From Heliorestis acidaminivorans (GTDB taxonomy: Bacteria; Bacillota; Desulfitobacteriia; Heliobacteriales; Heliobacteriaceae): DNA of 64,000 bases. Positions 35,684 to 46,159 of this stretch are shown here, piece by piece. The notes beneath the pieces were generated by a model. It saw only the letters and a list, made by a program, of their open reading frames with translations. It did no database searches and was not told the DNA's origin. Location: positions 186,001-250,000 of the forward strand of contig NZ_WBXO01000001.1 in assembly GCF_008933955.1 (NCBI RefSeq), given 5' to 3'. The translations under genes and the position numbers were made by a program. Every line of letters starts with the position of its first letter. The first letter of the stretch is position 1.

Positions 35684-38443
35684 TTAGCGCCCTCTTCTCT
35701 CTAAGTCCTGTAATAGACGCTCTAATTCTTGTAGTTTCTCACCATAACCGTTCCAGTCGCCTGCTTTGAGTCGTTCATTAGCTTCTTCATAAGCTTGACG
35801 AGCTTGTGTAGCTAGCTGAGAGACTGTTACTTCTACTACAGCGCTTTCCTCACCTTCTGGAGCAGGGCTAGTTGTTCTAGTAGGAGTACCTGTTCCTGAA
35901 AGACCACTCTGACCAAAGATTTTCTGCAAGGCTAGATCTAGTGTCTCTTCCATCACAACGCGTTCGCCATAGACAACAATTACGCGGCGCAACGCTGGTA
36001 GTCTTCCCTGCTCTGCTTGTAAGAATAAAGGCTGTACGTAGAGCAATGACTCATTGATAGGCAAGACGAGTAAGTTGCCTCGAATTACAGAGGAAGAACG
36101 CTGATTCCAAAGCGCCATATTCTGAGCAATATAAGAATCCTGGTTAATCCTCGCTTCAATCTGTGCAGGCCCATAAATTAGCTCTTGTTTGGGGAAGGTA
36201 TAGACGAGAAGTTTGCCGTAATTATCGCCATCAGAACGAGCGGCCATCCATGAGATCATGTTATCTCTTTTGGCTGGTGTAAAAGGCGTCATTAAGATAA
36301 ACTCAGGATCTTCTTCACCTGGCAAGGTCATTAAGGTGTAATAAGGCTCCATTAACTGGTTGTTATCTCCACCGGAGACGAGGCGAGGAATATTCCATTC
36401 GTCTTCTCGATTGTAGAAAATACCAGCATCTTGCATGTGATAAGTTGCATAGATACGAGACTGGATTTTGAAGAGATCTTCTGGATAGCGAATGTGTTTG
36501 CGCAAGCTCTCTGGCATTTCATCCATAGAGTTAAAAAGATTAGGGAAAATGGCTTGATAACTTTGAATTATGGGATCATTAGGATCACTAATGAAAAATT
36601 TCATTTCGCCTGTATAAGCATCAACAGTTGCTTTTACAGAATTACGAATATAGTTACCAGTCCCACGAGTTGGTTGTGAGAAGGGATATTGAGAAGAAGC
36701 TGTATAGGCATCAGCAATCCAAACAAGACGCCCTTCGTTAATGACTAAATAGGGATCACTGTCAAAGCGTAAGAAAGGAGCTACATTAGTCAATCGATCC
36801 ATAATAGTTCGATTCATCAGTAGTTGACTTTCTGGCAAGATCTCTTTCGATAAAAGAATTCTTACATCACCAAAGTAAGCGGCAAAAACAAGTCTTTGCC
36901 AGAGTGATCCGATGGGAATACCAGCGTCAGCTTGGTAAGTTGTAAAGACATTGTCATTACCTGAGGGATAATCAAATTCTTTCGTTGCTGACTTTACAAT
37001 GACATAATTATCTGTTGCTTCCCCGAAGTAAATCTCTGGTCGCTCAATTTCTACACTATCAGCTTCTGCCTTAGGCGGAATATCTTTGAGGAAGAAAGTT
37101 GGTAGACCTTCAGATGTAACTTCATTTACAGGGCTCATGGATACACCATAACCATGAGTGTAAATCAGGTGGCGGTTAATCCAAGTCTGTGCTGTTGTGG
37201 GTAAGGCTGAGGTATCTAACTCACGGGCTGCTAACATGACTTGACGCATTTCACCGTTAATCATGTAGCGATCAATATCGATTTCTCTTAGTTTGTAATA
37301 GAGACGAATCTCTTGCATCTGACTGTAAGTCTGCTGGAGCGGTCTCCAATCCCAGAGTCGAATGTTGTTGATCGTGTCTTTGTTATCTAGAATATCATTG
37401 GCTGTTAAATTATTAGTAGCACTAAAAGGTACTTGCTCTATACCGTCAAGTCCATAAGCTAGACGAGTAAACTGGATATTCATATCGATGTAGGGTCTTT
37501 CCATCACAAATTCATTAGGTTCTACGCGAAAGCGTTGCACCATATTGGGATAAATTTGACCTACTAACAATGAAGCTAAGACTAGCACTCCTACACTATA
37601 TAGAGCCCAGCGAATTCTCTTTAGAACGAGAGAGAAAACGAGGACAATAGCAGTAAGTATCGCTAAAACTGTTAGAATCTGAAAAGCAGGTAACTGAGCG
37701 TGTACATCAGTGTAACTAGCTCCGAAGGCGACGCCTCGTGGTGAATAGACAAGGTTATATATATCAAGTTGATAGCCAAAGGCTTTGATTAAAAAGAAGA
37801 ATGCACCAATAGCCGCTAAATGGTAGCGTGCTCGCGGTAATTCTCCCCAAGATAATTTGCCAAATCCCAAAGTATTAGCAGCTTGGTAGACAATAAAAAG
37901 CAATACTGCTGTAAGAACCACAATGGTAGACAATACAAAATAGACAAGCTCAAGAACAGGCAGTTGGAAGATGTAAAAGCTTACATCTTTTTGCAACAGC
38001 GGGTCAGCAATAGCAAATTCTTGTTGATTAAAGGCTAGCAAGAATTTAGGCCATTGATTGGACATAACTTGAGAAACGATAAAAGCTAGAAATAAGCTGA
38101 TGGCCAAAAAGATTTTGTTCAAGTGCTTAGGGTCTATATACTCTGCCAAAGCTACTAGTCGAGGTTCGTTAACGGCATAAGCATTGTAATTTAAGGCTTT
38201 TTTTACTACATTGCTAGTCAAGTACAAGTTAGCAAAGATAAAGACAAAGGCAAAAAGACCAGTTACCAAATGCAAGATTAAACTAGTTGCCCAGCGAGTC
38301 GTCCAAACATCGCTTAACCCTTCTGAAAGAAACCACTGGTAGTTTACATAGAGATCGAGCATAGACCTGAAAAATGGTAATGCTAGTGCAACAGCAATAA
38401 CAACGCCTAAAATGAGTAGATTGCGTCGATTCAGATTATTCAT
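35684..38443 (-). CDS. UPF0182 family large membrane protein
   Basis: A 919-residue protein of the UPF0182 (COG1615) family. The first ~310 residues contain about seven membrane helices. A large extracytoplasmic region follows, with typical blocks such as PYIDMNIQFTRLAYGL and HGYGVSMSPVNEV. The C-terminal ~80 residues are low-complexity and helical (RQAYEEANERLKAGDWNGYG), like the family tail. I chose the ATG at 38443, because GGAGGGCG is just upstream; the frame is open 30 bases further. The function is unknown. Confidence 0.88.
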   Translation of the reverse strand: MNNLNRRNLLILGVVIAVALALPFFRSMLDLYVNYQWFLSEGLSDVWTTRWATSLILHLVTGLFAFVFIFANLYLTSNVVKKALNYNAYAVNEPRLVALAEYIDPKHLNKIFLAISLFLAFIVSQVMSNQWPKFLLAFNQQEFAIADPLLQKDVSFYIFQLPVLELVYFVLSTIVVLTAVLLFIVYQAANTLGFGKLSWGELPRARYHLAAIGAFFFLIKAFGYQLDIYNLVYSPRGVAFGASYTDVHAQLPAFQILTVLAILTAIVLVFSLVLKRIRWALYSVGVLVLASLLVGQIYPNMVQRFRVEPNEFVMERPYIDMNIQFTRLAYGLDGIEQVPFSATNNLTANDILDNKDTINNIRLWDWRPLQQTYSQMQEIRLYYKLREIDIDRYMINGEMRQVMLAARELDTSALPTTAQTWINRHLIYTHGYGVSMSPVNEVTSEGLPTFFLKDIPPKAEADSVEIERPEIYFGEATDNYVIVKSATKEFDYPSGNDNVFTTYQADAGIPIGSLWQRLVFAAYFGDVRILLSKEILPESQLLMNRTIMDRLTNVAPFLRFDSDPYLVINEGRLVWIADAYTASSQYPFSQPTRGTGNYIRNSVKATVDAYTGEMKFFISDPNDPIIQSYQAIFPNLFNSMDEMPESLRKHIRYPEDLFKIQSRIYATYHMQDAGIFYNREDEWNIPRLVSGGDNNQLMEPYYTLMTLPGEEDPEFILMTPFTPAKRDNMISWMAARSDGDNYGKLLVYTFPKQELIYGPAQIEARINQDSYIAQNMALWNQRSSSVIRGNLLVLPINESLLYVQPLFLQAEQGRLPALRRVIVVYGERVVMEETLDLALQKIFGQSGLSGTGTPTRTTSPAPEGEESAVVEVTVSQLATQARQAYEEANERLKAGDWNGYGEKLQELERLLQDLERRGR

Positions 38444-38492
38444 ATCGCCCTCCACAAAAAAATTTGGGACCACTTACTTTATGCAATCAATT

Positions 38493-38537
38493 GGGGTACG
38501 ATGGCTTTTGCACATGTTTCAAAAACCATCGTACCCC
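38493..38537 (-). terminator. 12-bp hairpin between ACT and UPF0182 genes
   Basis: GGGGTACGATGG / CCATCGTACCCC with an A/T-rich continuation toward the loop, 42 bases after the ACT gene stop. No T-tract follows on the minus strand, so it may be a processing or weak termination site. Confidence 0.5.
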
Positions 38538-38578
38538 AGTCTTGTAAGCTATAGATAATGGTAAAAATACTTAGCTTT

Positions 38579-39010
38579 TTATAGACCGTAGACCTTATCC
38601 CCTGTAAGCACAACAATGCCGTTGTTTTTGAGAACTTCGATAGCTTTGTCGATTTTCTCAACTCTAAAAATAACTAGGGCATTGTCTGTTTTCTTTTCGG
38701 GCAAGGCATAAAGGTATTCAATATTAATCTCTGCTCCCGCCATGATTTCCATAATGCTGGCTAAGCCACCGGGATGATCAGGTACTTCTAGGGCAATAAC
38801 AGAAGTTTCACTTACTGTAAAGCCTGCTTTTTTTAAAGCTAGGTATGCTTCATCAGGACGATCAACGATAAGACGTAAAATACCAAAGTCAGTTGTATCG
38901 GCAATTGATAAAGCACGAATGTTGATCTTTTCCTCGGACAGGGTGTGGGTCAAGGTGGCTAAGCGCCCTGACTTATTTTCTAAAAATATGGATATTTGTT
39001 GTACTTTCAT
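38579..39010 (-). CDS. Tandem ACT-domain protein
   Basis: A 143-residue protein with two ACT domains: the first opens QISIFLENKSGRLATLTHTL, the second VIALEVPDHPGGLASIMEIM. ACT pairs bind amino acids, often phenylalanine or other aromatics. Stand-alone genes of this kind are found downstream of phenylacetate-CoA ligase genes in anaerobes, as here (50 bases after paaK), where they probably sense aromatic amino acids. GAGGGGAG precedes the ATG. Confidence 0.88.
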   Translation of the reverse strand: MKVQQISIFLENKSGRLATLTHTLSEEKINIRALSIADTTDFGILRLIVDRPDEAYLALKKAGFTVSETSVIALEVPDHPGGLASIMEIMAGAEINIEYLYALPEKKTDNALVIFRVEKIDKAIEVLKNNGIVVLTGDKVYGL

Positions 39011-39060
39011 CGTTAGCGCTCCCCTCTACTTTTGCTTCCTCTAGTAACCATTAAGTCAAA

Positions 39061-40365
39061 TTATTTGGTTAATTTTCTTCGGTCAATGACTCTTTTGGCT
39101 TTGCCTTCCGACCGCTCTATTGTTTTAGGTTCTACAAGCTTAACTTTTGCTGTTACACCGAGCAAACTTTCTAGTTCTCGCTGAATCTTACGTTCCACTT
39201 TCTCCAGCTTTCGAACTTCATCAGAAAACATCTTCTCTGATACTTCTACCCAAACTTCTAGAGTATCCAGAAGACCTTCACGGTCAATGACCAAAACATA
39301 ATGAGGCTCTGTAAGACCTAAACTTAGCAGGACACTTTCTACTTGTGTGGGGAAGACGTTGACACCTCGAATAATTACCATGTCATCAGTACGTCCGCTT
39401 ACTTTACCCATTCTGACATGGGTACGTCCACAGTGACAAGGCTCTTCATATAGCACTGAGATGTCTCTAGTTCTATAACGAATAACAGGAAAGCCTTCTT
39501 TGGTTATTGTAGTAAAAACAAGTTCACCAGCTTCTCCATAAGGGAGGGGTTCACCTGTCTCGGCGTTAATAATCTCAGGAATAAAGTGATCTTCGGCAAT
39601 ATGCAAACCATTCTTGACAGGACACTCAGTAGCTACGCCTGGCCCCATGACTTCGCTGAGACCATAGATATCAATGGCTAAAATTTGCAGTCTATATTCT
39701 AGTTCTCGGCGCATCTCTTCTGTCCAGGGCTCAGCACCAAAGACACCTGCTTTTAGCTTTAACTTTTCTCTTGCTATCCCCATCTCGGCAATCGTCTCAG
39801 CCAGATAAAGGGCATAAGAAGGTGTACAAGCTAAAAGGGTTGTACCGAAATCTTCCATAAGCTTAATTTGTCGCTTAGTATTGCCACCTGATATAGGAAC
39901 AACGGAAGCGCCCACTTTTTCGGCACCATAATGAACACCAAGGCCACCAGTAAAGAGACCGTAACCATAGCCAATTTGAATAACAGAGTCGGCATCAGCA
40001 CCGGCAGAAGCAAGCATACGTGCTGTGAGCTCGGACCAAGTGTTGATGTCCCTGCGTGTATAACCAACTACAGTAGGATTGCCTGTTGTACCTGAGGAGG
40101 CATGAAGTCGTACAATTTCTTTCATGGGCGAAGCAAAAAGCCCAAAGGGATAATTGTCACGCAGATCTTGTTTGTACGTAAAAGGCAATCTTTGCAGATC
40201 TTCTAAGCTTTTGATATCTGCTGGCGTCACATGAGCCGCTTGCATTTTTTCACGGTAGGCTGGCACATTGTGATAGACTCTTTCTACCGTTTTTTGCAAT
40301 CGTTCTAGTTGTAATGCGGCCAAAGTATCTCTAGACATTGTTTCCATTGGGCGATTCCAGATCAT
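39061..40365 (-). CDS. paaK: Phenylacetate-CoA ligase
   Basis: AMP-forming aryl-acid CoA ligase of 434 aa, the usual PaaK size. Motifs are [14 protein letters not shown] (P-loop), [13 protein letters not shown], and a late [19 protein letters not shown] block with a C-terminal [10 protein letters not shown]. It activates phenylacetate or other aryl acids, for instance those from aromatic amino-acid fermentation. CHCGRTH is a possible zinc-binding loop typical of the family. It is in one operon with the ACT gene and probably with the PHP gene upstream (28 bases). Confidence 0.92.
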   Translation of the reverse strand: MIWNRPMETMSRDTLAALQLERLQKTVERVYHNVPAYREKMQAAHVTPADIKSLEDLQRLPFTYKQDLRDNYPFGLFASPMKEIVRLHASSGTTGNPTVVGYTRRDINTWSELTARMLASAGADADSVIQIGYGYGLFTGGLGVHYGAEKVGASVVPISGGNTKRQIKLMEDFGTTLLACTPSYALYLAETIAEMGIAREKLKLKAGVFGAEPWTEEMRRELEYRLQILAIDIYGLSEVMGPGVATECPVKNGLHIAEDHFIPEIINAETGEPLPYGEAGELVFTTITKEGFPVIRYRTRDISVLYEEPCHCGRTHVRMGKVSGRTDDMVIIRGVNVFPTQVESVLLSLGLTEPHYVLVIDREGLLDTLEVWVEVSEKMFSDEVRKLEKVERKIQRELESLLGVTAKVKLVEPKTIERSEGKAKRVIDRRKLTK

Positions 40366-40393
40366 GATACACGCTCCTTGTTGCTGAGGTCTC

Positions 40394-41233
40394 TTATTGG
40401 TGGTGTGTTTTGGCTATGGCTTCTTCTAATTCAAAGTAAACCCAGTCTGGAACAGCTACTTCACCGATGCAGACAGGACCAAAAGAACCATGGTAGTCAC
40501 TACCACCAGTCATTAGTAATTTCTTAGACTTGGCCATTTCGTAGTAATGTTCTATCCACTTCTGACGTTTGGCACCGTAATAGGCATAAAAAACTTCAAT
40601 TCCTACAGGATGACGGTCAAGCAATTCCGGCAGTAGTGACTGTTGAGCAATTAAGCCAGGGTGAGCAATTACAGGAACACCACCAGATGAACGAATCAGC
40701 TCAACAGCTGAATCAAAGCTGTTGGCTCCATATTGTACATATGCCAAGCCTTGCGGATCTAGATAGCGTTTGATAAATTCCATACCCGAGCAAGGCAAAA
40801 GTCCACAGCGATGAAGAGCATGAACAATGTGTCCTTTGCTTATGGTTCCACGGGGATGTGCAATGGTTTTTACATCATCCCATGTTAAAGAAAAGCCCAG
40901 TTTTTGTAATTTCGCTACCATGGCTTGTGCTACAGCATTTCTCTCTTCTTTGAGCTTATGAAGTTCTTTTCGAAAGTGGGTAGCAGTTAGATCCATTCCA
41001 TATCCAAGTAGATGAATTTCTTGTTCTTGGTAATGGACGAGTAGTTCGACTCCTGCAATAAGCTGAAGACCTTTTTGAGTGGCTTCTTCTACCACTTCTA
41101 TATATCCTTCTATTGATTCATGGTCTGTAAATGAAAAAGTGTCTACACCGGCCTTAATAACTCTGTCCACTAATTCTTGAGGTGAATATTGACCGTCTGA
41201 AGCAGTGGTATGGAGATGTAGATCAATTTTCAT
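40394..41233 (-). CDS. PHP-domain phosphoesterase (RNase AM / nucleoside 3',5'-bisphosphatase type)
   Basis: A 279-residue PHP-family metal-dependent phosphoesterase. Metal-binding motifs [21 protein letters not shown] and GGSDYHG are all present. Members such as E. coli YciV hydrolyse 3',5'-nucleoside bisphosphates and trim RNA 5' ends. Others act on different phosphoesters. It is the first gene of the PHP-paaK-ACT run. GGGG lies shortly before the ATG. Confidence 0.87.
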   Translation of the reverse strand: MKIDLHLHTTASDGQYSPQELVDRVIKAGVDTFSFTDHESIEGYIEVVEEATQKGLQLIAGVELLVHYQEQEIHLLGYGMDLTATHFRKELHKLKEERNAVAQAMVAKLQKLGFSLTWDDVKTIAHPRGTISKGHIVHALHRCGLLPCSGMEFIKRYLDPQGLAYVQYGANSFDSAVELIRSSGGVPVIAHPGLIAQQSLLPELLDRHPVGIEVFYAYYGAKRQKWIEHYYEMAKSKKLLMTGGSDYHGSFGPVCIGEVAVPDWVYFELEEAIAKTHHQ

Positions 41234-41423
41234 TTTAATTCCCCTACTTCATTTTTTCAGCCAACTCAGAGAGAACCGTCTTTTTTTATTCCCTGTTCAA
41301 TGATAAAAAACCTTTTTTTTAACGAAAAAAGTAACTGGAAATGATTCCGCTTCTTCTTGCTGATGGGGACGCATATCTTAGAACTTAGAATAAGCCCCAT
41401 TTTCTTGCAAGGAGATTACTCAA

Positions 41424-42995
41424 ATGGTGACCGTACTCACCCATGGAGCTCTGGTTTTGTTTATTGCTACTGTGGCAAATCGTATTCTTGCTTTTTTGAA
41501 TCAAATTGTCTTGATGAAATATATTGGCCCTGAAACAGTAGGTTTGTTTCAAATGATTTTTCCTATTTATATTCTTTTGCTTGTTTTGGCAACAGCAGGA
41601 ATTCCTGTGGCCCTAACTAAGAGGGTGGCCGAAGAAGCGGCTCAAGGTCAGTGGGGAAACGTTCGAAAGTATGTTATCACAGCTTTGTTCAGCACTACTC
41701 TTATAGCTACTGCTGTAACTGTTATAGCTTTTTTTCTTCCTTCTTTTCTTTTTTCCCAAGTTGTTGCAGATGTTAGAGCTGAAACAGCATACCTTGTCTT
41801 GTTGCCTAGTATTTTACTCGTAGCTCTTTCTTCCGTACTTCGTTCTCTTTGTCAAGGTCTGCAGGCGATGGAGCCTACGGCAATTGCTTCCTTTGTGGAG
41901 CAGGTCATACGAATTGTTTCGGGTCTAAGTTTAGCATTATTACTTCTGCCACAGGGTCTTCAATGGGCGGCCGCTGGCGTTGCCCTTGGTATTACTTTAG
42001 GTGAACTTTTTGGTTTAATCAGTCTTGCTTTTTTTTCTGGTCCTCATCTTTTTCGACGGTTAAAAACTTTCTGGTCTCACATCAATATGCCAACGACAAC
42101 TACTTTGAGACAGTCTTTTTTTTCTTTGTGGCCTCTCGCTTATCCAATTGCTATTTCTCGTATTATCACCTGTCTTATGCTTTCTGTTGATGCCTATCTC
42201 ATTCCTCGAAGCTTACAAGCTTCTGGTATGACCTTATCTGAAGCTACTTCTGCTTTTGGTAGTTTTAACGGTGGGGCCGCTCCTTTGATTACAATTCCTA
42301 CGGTTTTTACCATTCCGCTATCTATTAGCTTGATTCCTGGAATTGCTGAAAGCTGGGCTTTGAAGCAACGTGAAACTGTTCGTTATCGTACTATGAAAGC
42401 CTTGCGTATTACTGCTCTTGTAAGCTGGCCTGTCCTGTCGATATTGTTTCTAGTAGGTGGGGATATTGCAGAGTTATTATTTGATTTAGAGGGCTTAGGC
42501 CCATCATTAAGTATTCTTGCTATAGGTGCTTTATTTCTTTATTTTCATCAAACGACGACAAGTATCTTACAAGGAATGGGTAAAGTATTTTTCCCTCTAC
42601 TAGTTACAGTTTTTGCTTCTGTGGTGAGAGCTCTTACTTTCTTAACTCTTGCTTCGTCACCACAGTTTGGCTTAGAAGGCGTGGCTTGGGCCTATAGTTT
42701 TAGTAACATTATTACAGCCTTTTTGCATTTTGCTTGGCTTTATTTTTATTTGAAGATATCCTTGCATCAATTAACTTCTCTTTTTCGACCTGCCTTAGGT
42801 GCTATCTTGATGATGTTCATTTTTCATTTTCTTTTTACGAATTTGCTAGATCCTTTGCCTCTTTTGCTAAAGTTGCTTATGGCCACTGTGCCTTCACTAT
42901 TAGTCTATCTTATCTCTTTACCTTTTCTTGGTTCTTTGACTCGTGATGATCTTCATTCTTTACCAGGCTTGCGTTGGTTTGTGAAAAAATGGTAA
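41424..42995 (+). CDS. spoVB: Polysaccharide/lipid flippase, SpoVB/MurJ-like (MOP superfamily)
   Basis: A 523-residue integral membrane protein with about 14 helices, beginning GALVLFIATVANRILAFLNQ as in stage V sporulation protein B. SpoVB-type flippases carry lipid-linked precursors across the membrane during spore cortex synthesis. Paralogs act in vegetative cell-wall export. CAAGGAG precedes the ATG. It ends at a strong terminator and is followed by a SASP gene on the same strand. Confidence 0.83.
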   Translation: MVTVLTHGALVLFIATVANRILAFLNQIVLMKYIGPETVGLFQMIFPIYILLLVLATAGIPVALTKRVAEEAAQGQWGNVRKYVITALFSTTLIATAVTVIAFFLPSFLFSQVVADVRAETAYLVLLPSILLVALSSVLRSLCQGLQAMEPTAIASFVEQVIRIVSGLSLALLLLPQGLQWAAAGVALGITLGELFGLISLAFFSGPHLFRRLKTFWSHINMPTTTTLRQSFFSLWPLAYPIAISRIITCLMLSVDAYLIPRSLQASGMTLSEATSAFGSFNGGAAPLITIPTVFTIPLSISLIPGIAESWALKQRETVRYRTMKALRITALVSWPVLSILFLVGGDIAELLFDLEGLGPSLSILAIGALFLYFHQTTTSILQGMGKVFFPLLVTVFASVVRALTFLTLASSPQFGLEGVAWAYSFSNIITAFLHFAWLYFYLKISLHQLTSLFRPALGAILMMFIFHFLFTNLLDPLPLLLKLLMATVPSLLVYLISLPFLGSLTRDDLHSLPGLRWFVKKW

Positions 42996-43028
42996 CAAAA
43001 AATCACTCCCATAAGGAGTGATTTTTTG
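42996..43028 (+). terminator. Intrinsic terminator
   Basis: AAAAAATCACTCC / GGAGTGATTTTTT with a five-base loop, immediately after the stop of the flippase gene. Confidence 0.88.
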
Positions 43029-43119
43029 GTATCGCACCATCATCTTCATTGACTTGCCAGACTAGAGAAAGCGCAAAATAAAACCGAGTTCTTCCCGAAC
43101 TAAGTGGAGGTGAAGTGAG

Positions 43120-43359
43120 ATGGCTCAGTTCTACCCTGGTGGAAAGAAAATCTTCCCACAATCTATAAGGGATTCTTTCAAGTATGAAGTGGCTGAAGAG
43201 TTAGGGCTCACAACTATGATAAAAGATGATTATTGGGGTGCTTTGACATCAAAAGACTGTGGCCGTGTTGGTGGTCGGATTGGGGGATCTATGGTTAAAG
43301 CGATGGTTCGAAGAGCAGAAGAAATGTTGGTAGAGCAAGAAAAAGGTAATAATTCTTAA
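43120..43359 (+). CDS. Alpha/beta-type small acid-soluble spore protein
   Basis: A 79-residue spore DNA-binding protein. It carries the GPR-protease cleavage motif KYEVAEELGL and the C-terminal signature GRVGGRIGGSMVKAMVRRAEE. Such SASPs coat spore DNA and shift UV photochemistry to spore photoproduct, which the SplB encoded at 59.9 kb repairs. TGGAGGTGA precedes the ATG. The sequence at the N-terminus (QFYPGGKKIFP) differs from Bacillus SspA/B but fits clostridial members. Its stop overlaps the stop of surE by four bases. Confidence 0.92.
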   Translation: MAQFYPGGKKIFPQSIRDSFKYEVAEELGLTTMIKDDYWGALTSKDCGRVGGRIGGSMVKAMVRRAEEMLVEQEKGNNS

Positions 43360-44114
43360 GTGGTAAACCAGGAGCGAACCTCTTCTAAGATCGTATAGTT
43401 AGTTAGATCAAAGTGTATGGGCGTTATAGAGATAAACCCTTCTTTGATGGCACCGATATCAGTTCCATCACTATAATCTAAATCCATAACTTCTCCAGCC
43501 ATCCAATAATAAGTTCGTCCTCGAGGATCAATTCTTTTATCAAAAATATTTTGGTATCTGCGGTTGCCTAGTTTGGTCACTTTCATTCCCTTGATCTCTT
43601 TTTCTGGCAAGTCTGGTACGTTTATATTTAATAACGTATCAGGTGTAAGGCCTTTTTCTACTATTTTATGACATACCTCTTTGGTAATTGTGGCCGCATA
43701 ATTGTAGTTACAGTCTTGCCAGCTTGCTACTGATACGGCAATGGAAGGAAAGCCATAGATCATACCTTCCATTGCTGCCGATACAGTGCCAGAATAAAGA
43801 ACATCAGTTGCCAAGTTTGGTCCTCTATTGATTCCTGAGATTACGATATCAGGAGGCTCTTCCATTAAAACTTCTAGAGCCAGTTTTACGCAGTCTGTAG
43901 GTGTTCCCTTAACGGCCCAGCCGTGAAAATTGGGGTTCGAAAATTGTAGTTTCTCCACACGTATGGGTTCATGTACTGTAATCCCATGTCCTGTGGCACT
44001 TCTTTCCCCTTCTGGAGCGACAACAAATAACTCAGCCCACCCATCGAAGGCTTTCCAAAGTGCGTGAATTCCTGGTGCATGAATTCCATCATCATTAGTT
44101 AATAAGATTCGCAA
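43356..44114 (-). CDS. surE: 5'/3'-nucleotidase SurE
   Basis: A 252-residue stationary-phase survival phosphatase. RILLTNDDGIHAPG at the N-terminus supplies the metal-binding DD, VVAPEGERSATGHG and SGINRGPNLATDVLYSGTV are further signatures. I chose TTG at 44114 because AGGAGG is seven bases upstream and the result starts MRILLTNDDG like all SurE. The frame is open for 51 more bases. It is the last gene of a six-gene minus-strand cluster. Confidence 0.93.
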   Translation of the reverse strand: MRILLTNDDGIHAPGIHALWKAFDGWAELFVVAPEGERSATGHGITVHEPIRVEKLQFSNPNFHGWAVKGTPTDCVKLALEVLMEEPPDIVISGINRGPNLATDVLYSGTVSAAMEGMIYGFPSIAVSVASWQDCNYNYAATITKEVCHKIVEKGLTPDTLLNINVPDLPEKEIKGMKVTKLGNRRYQNIFDKRIDPRGRTYYWMAGEVMDLDYSDGTDIGAIKEGFISITPIHFDLTNYTILEEVRSWFTT

Positions 44115-44134
44115 CCATGAACCTCCTATCGATA

Positions 44135-44326
44135 TTACAGTTGCATTGAACTTCGAGAGTGCCATATTCGATTAGATTCTTGCAAGTTGCTTCGGCTTGA
44201 TAATGAATGGAGCGTCCGACAACGTGGGCAACGTAAGACGCGTATCGGTCTTTTGGATACTATGATGTCCCATTGTTGTCCCTCTAAGTCTAGGTAACAA
44301 TTGAGACAATATTGTATAACTTCCAT
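44135..44326 (-). CDS. Small zinc-ribbon protein, 63 aa
   Basis: Unrecognised protein with CLNC and CPRC about 27 residues apart, suggesting one zinc ribbon, followed by a serine/arginine-rich tail. GGAGG seven bases upstream supports the ATG at 44326 rather than the longer open frame. It lies between the cyclotransferase-like gene and surE, 20 bases before surE, in the same cluster. Confidence 0.6.
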   Translation of the reverse strand: MEVIQYCLNCYLDLEGQQWDIIVSKRPIRVLRCPRCRTLHSLSSRSNLQESNRIWHSRSSMQL

Positions 44327-44397
44327 AGGTCTGCCTCCACGTTGCACCAATTATTGGTAAGTGCTACTTTCATTGTATACAGATTGGCAATAAATGG

Positions 44398-44742
44398 TTA
44401 ATCTTTGAGGAAAAAATCTGGATTTCCTACGTATACCCAAGCTTTTGTCATTCTTCGCCCTATGTATATACTTTCTTGTTGTCGATAGTATAGTTGTGGA
44501 TTTTCAAAGAGACCTTCATAGTCATCTAAGATTTGCAAGTCCTTATCTGTCAATTGTTCCCATAAGATACCTTCAACTTCCCAGTTCCTATCTGGTAAAA
44601 TGTAAGGGTAGCCATAAGGTGAAGGAAATTTTTTGTAACCTTTAAGTAAACTTTTAATAGGCTCCGATGGAATTCTTAACAGGAAGTCTTTAATTATCTC
44701 TGCTTTCATAAGTGTCCCATAAGTAAAAAGACGGTGATTCAT
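44398..44742 (-). CDS. Gamma-glutamylcyclotransferase-like (AIG2/GGCT) protein
   Basis: A 114-residue protein with the family signature FTYGTLM near the N-terminus and the catalytic Glu in LDDYEGLF. Family enzymes cyclise gamma-glutamyl amines to 5-oxoproline, but bacterial members often have no known substrate. It lies 31 bases downstream of folE. TAAGGAGG precedes the ATG. Confidence 0.85.
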   Translation of the reverse strand: MNHRLFTYGTLMKAEIIKDFLLRIPSEPIKSLLKGYKKFPSPYGYPYILPDRNWEVEGILWEQLTDKDLQILDDYEGLFENPQLYYRQQESIYIGRRMTKAWVYVGNPDFFLKD

Positions 44743-44773
44743 AGCACTCTACCTCCTTATTGAAGGTATGCTT

Positions 44774-45334
44774 TTAACTATTGCGGATTAAGGCAAAAGC
44801 TTCACTGCGTGTTGCCTGGTTTTTCTGAAAAATGCCACGTACTGCCGATGTTACCGTGCGTGAGCCTGGTTTTTTTACACCACGCATAGTCATGCACATA
44901 TGTTCTGCTTCAACTACGACTAATACACCTTGAGGATTTAGCTTTTTCATGATAGAATCTGCGACTTGAGAAGTAAGTCTTTCTTGTAATTGAGGGCGCT
45001 TGGCAAAGCCTTCTATGACTCGTGCCATTTTGCTTAGTCCTGTTATGCGTCCACCTTCCGGTATATAGGCAATATGTGCTACTCCATAAAATGGTAGCAA
45101 GTGGTGTTCACAGAGGGAATAGATGGGAATATCTTTAACAAGCACCATTTCTTCATGTTCTTCATTAAAGATTACTTCTAGATGTCTTTGGGGATCTTCT
45201 TCTAAACCACAGAGGATTTCATTGTACATACGAGCGACGCGGCGAGGCGTGTCCACTAAACCTTCACGGTTCGGATCTTCTCCAATAGCTTCTAACATCA
45301 TACGGACAGCTACTTCGATTTTTTCTAAATCCAT
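44774..45334 (-). CDS. folE: GTP cyclohydrolase I (FolE)
   Basis: A 186-residue enzyme that converts GTP to dihydroneopterin triphosphate, the precursor of folate and of queuosine. Zn-ligand and active-site motifs are [18 protein letters not shown] and [10 protein letters not shown], and the C-terminus has [10 protein letters not shown]. The position next to queE suggests service to 7-deazaguanine synthesis. It starts 66 bases after queE. AAGGAG precedes the ATG. Confidence 0.95.
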   Translation of the reverse strand: MDLEKIEVAVRMMLEAIGEDPNREGLVDTPRRVARMYNEILCGLEEDPQRHLEVIFNEEHEEMVLVKDIPIYSLCEHHLLPFYGVAHIAYIPEGGRITGLSKMARVIEGFAKRPQLQERLTSQVADSIMKKLNPQGVLVVVEAEHMCMTMRGVKKPGSRTVTSAVRGIFQKNQATRSEAFALIRNS

Positions 45335-45400
45335 TTGAGTTCAACTCCTTTTTTTATTACACTGTTCAGCGATGGGCTTTATTGTTAAGCTAGCAAAGTA

Positions 45401-46159
45401 TTACAAAAAGCCAAGCAGTCGATGTGTTTGTGGTATAATTCTTATATCGTCATGTTCTTCTAAAGCCCATGATTGGTATTTGTATAGTTCTGTTGGCACT
45501 ACAATTGTTTTCCCCTCTTTATCGCTGATTGGTTGTAGTACTATAGGAAATCTTGGAGCTCTCTGCTGAACAAGCCTACTTGCTTGCACTAGTTCTTCTT
45601 GAGTTGTTTCCTTACTTACGACTATTTTTACATAGCCAGCCTTTTCTTTTATGCAATCTAAGAATTGTTCATGTTCAAGCCAGCGATTTTGTCCTGTTAA
45701 CCCTGGAAGTTTTATGTCCATACTCACATAGTCTATACAATCTGCTATAGAGGCCATAGCCTCAAAAAGTGTTCCATTCGTTTCTAAGTAAAAAGGTGGT
45801 CGTTCTGGACCCCAGGCTTGTGCAAGTTGTGCTATATAACTAGCTGATAGTAGCGGTTCACCGCCTGTTAAACTTAGAGCATGAATCTTTCCATTTCTTT
45901 CTCTAATTATTTCTAGTATGTTAGAAATAGCGACGGGGTTTTCCCACTTTTCGAATTCTTTGCTTCCCCAGGCTTTTTCTACTTGGCAGAAGGCTAGGTC
46001 ATCTTCTTTACTCCTAAGGGTATCACAGTAACGACAGTGGAGATTGCATCCTGAAAAGCGGATAAAGAGCTGTCGACAACCTAACCAAGGGCCTTCACCT
46101 TGCACTGATTCCATTATTTCTACTATATTGGCTTTTCCATCCAACAATGAGTTATTCAA
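45401..46159 (-). CDS. queE: 7-carboxy-7-deazaguanine synthase QueE
   Basis: A 252-residue radical-SAM enzyme that makes CDG from carboxytetrahydropterin. The [4Fe-4S] motif is CNLHCRYC in FSGCNLHCRYCDT, and MESVQGEGPWLG is the QueE start. LSLTGGEPLL is the SAM-binding loop. It overlaps the DUF366 gene by eight bases and precedes folE. queC and queD are not in the window. Confidence 0.92.
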   Translation of the reverse strand: MNNSLLDGKANIVEIMESVQGEGPWLGCRQLFIRFSGCNLHCRYCDTLRSKEDDLAFCQVEKAWGSKEFEKWENPVAISNILEIIRERNGKIHALSLTGGEPLLSASYIAQLAQAWGPERPPFYLETNGTLFEAMASIADCIDYVSMDIKLPGLTGQNRWLEHEQFLDCIKEKAGYVKIVVSKETTQEELVQASRLVQQRAPRFPIVLQPISDKEGKTIVVPTELYKYQSWALEEHDDIRIIPQTHRLLGFL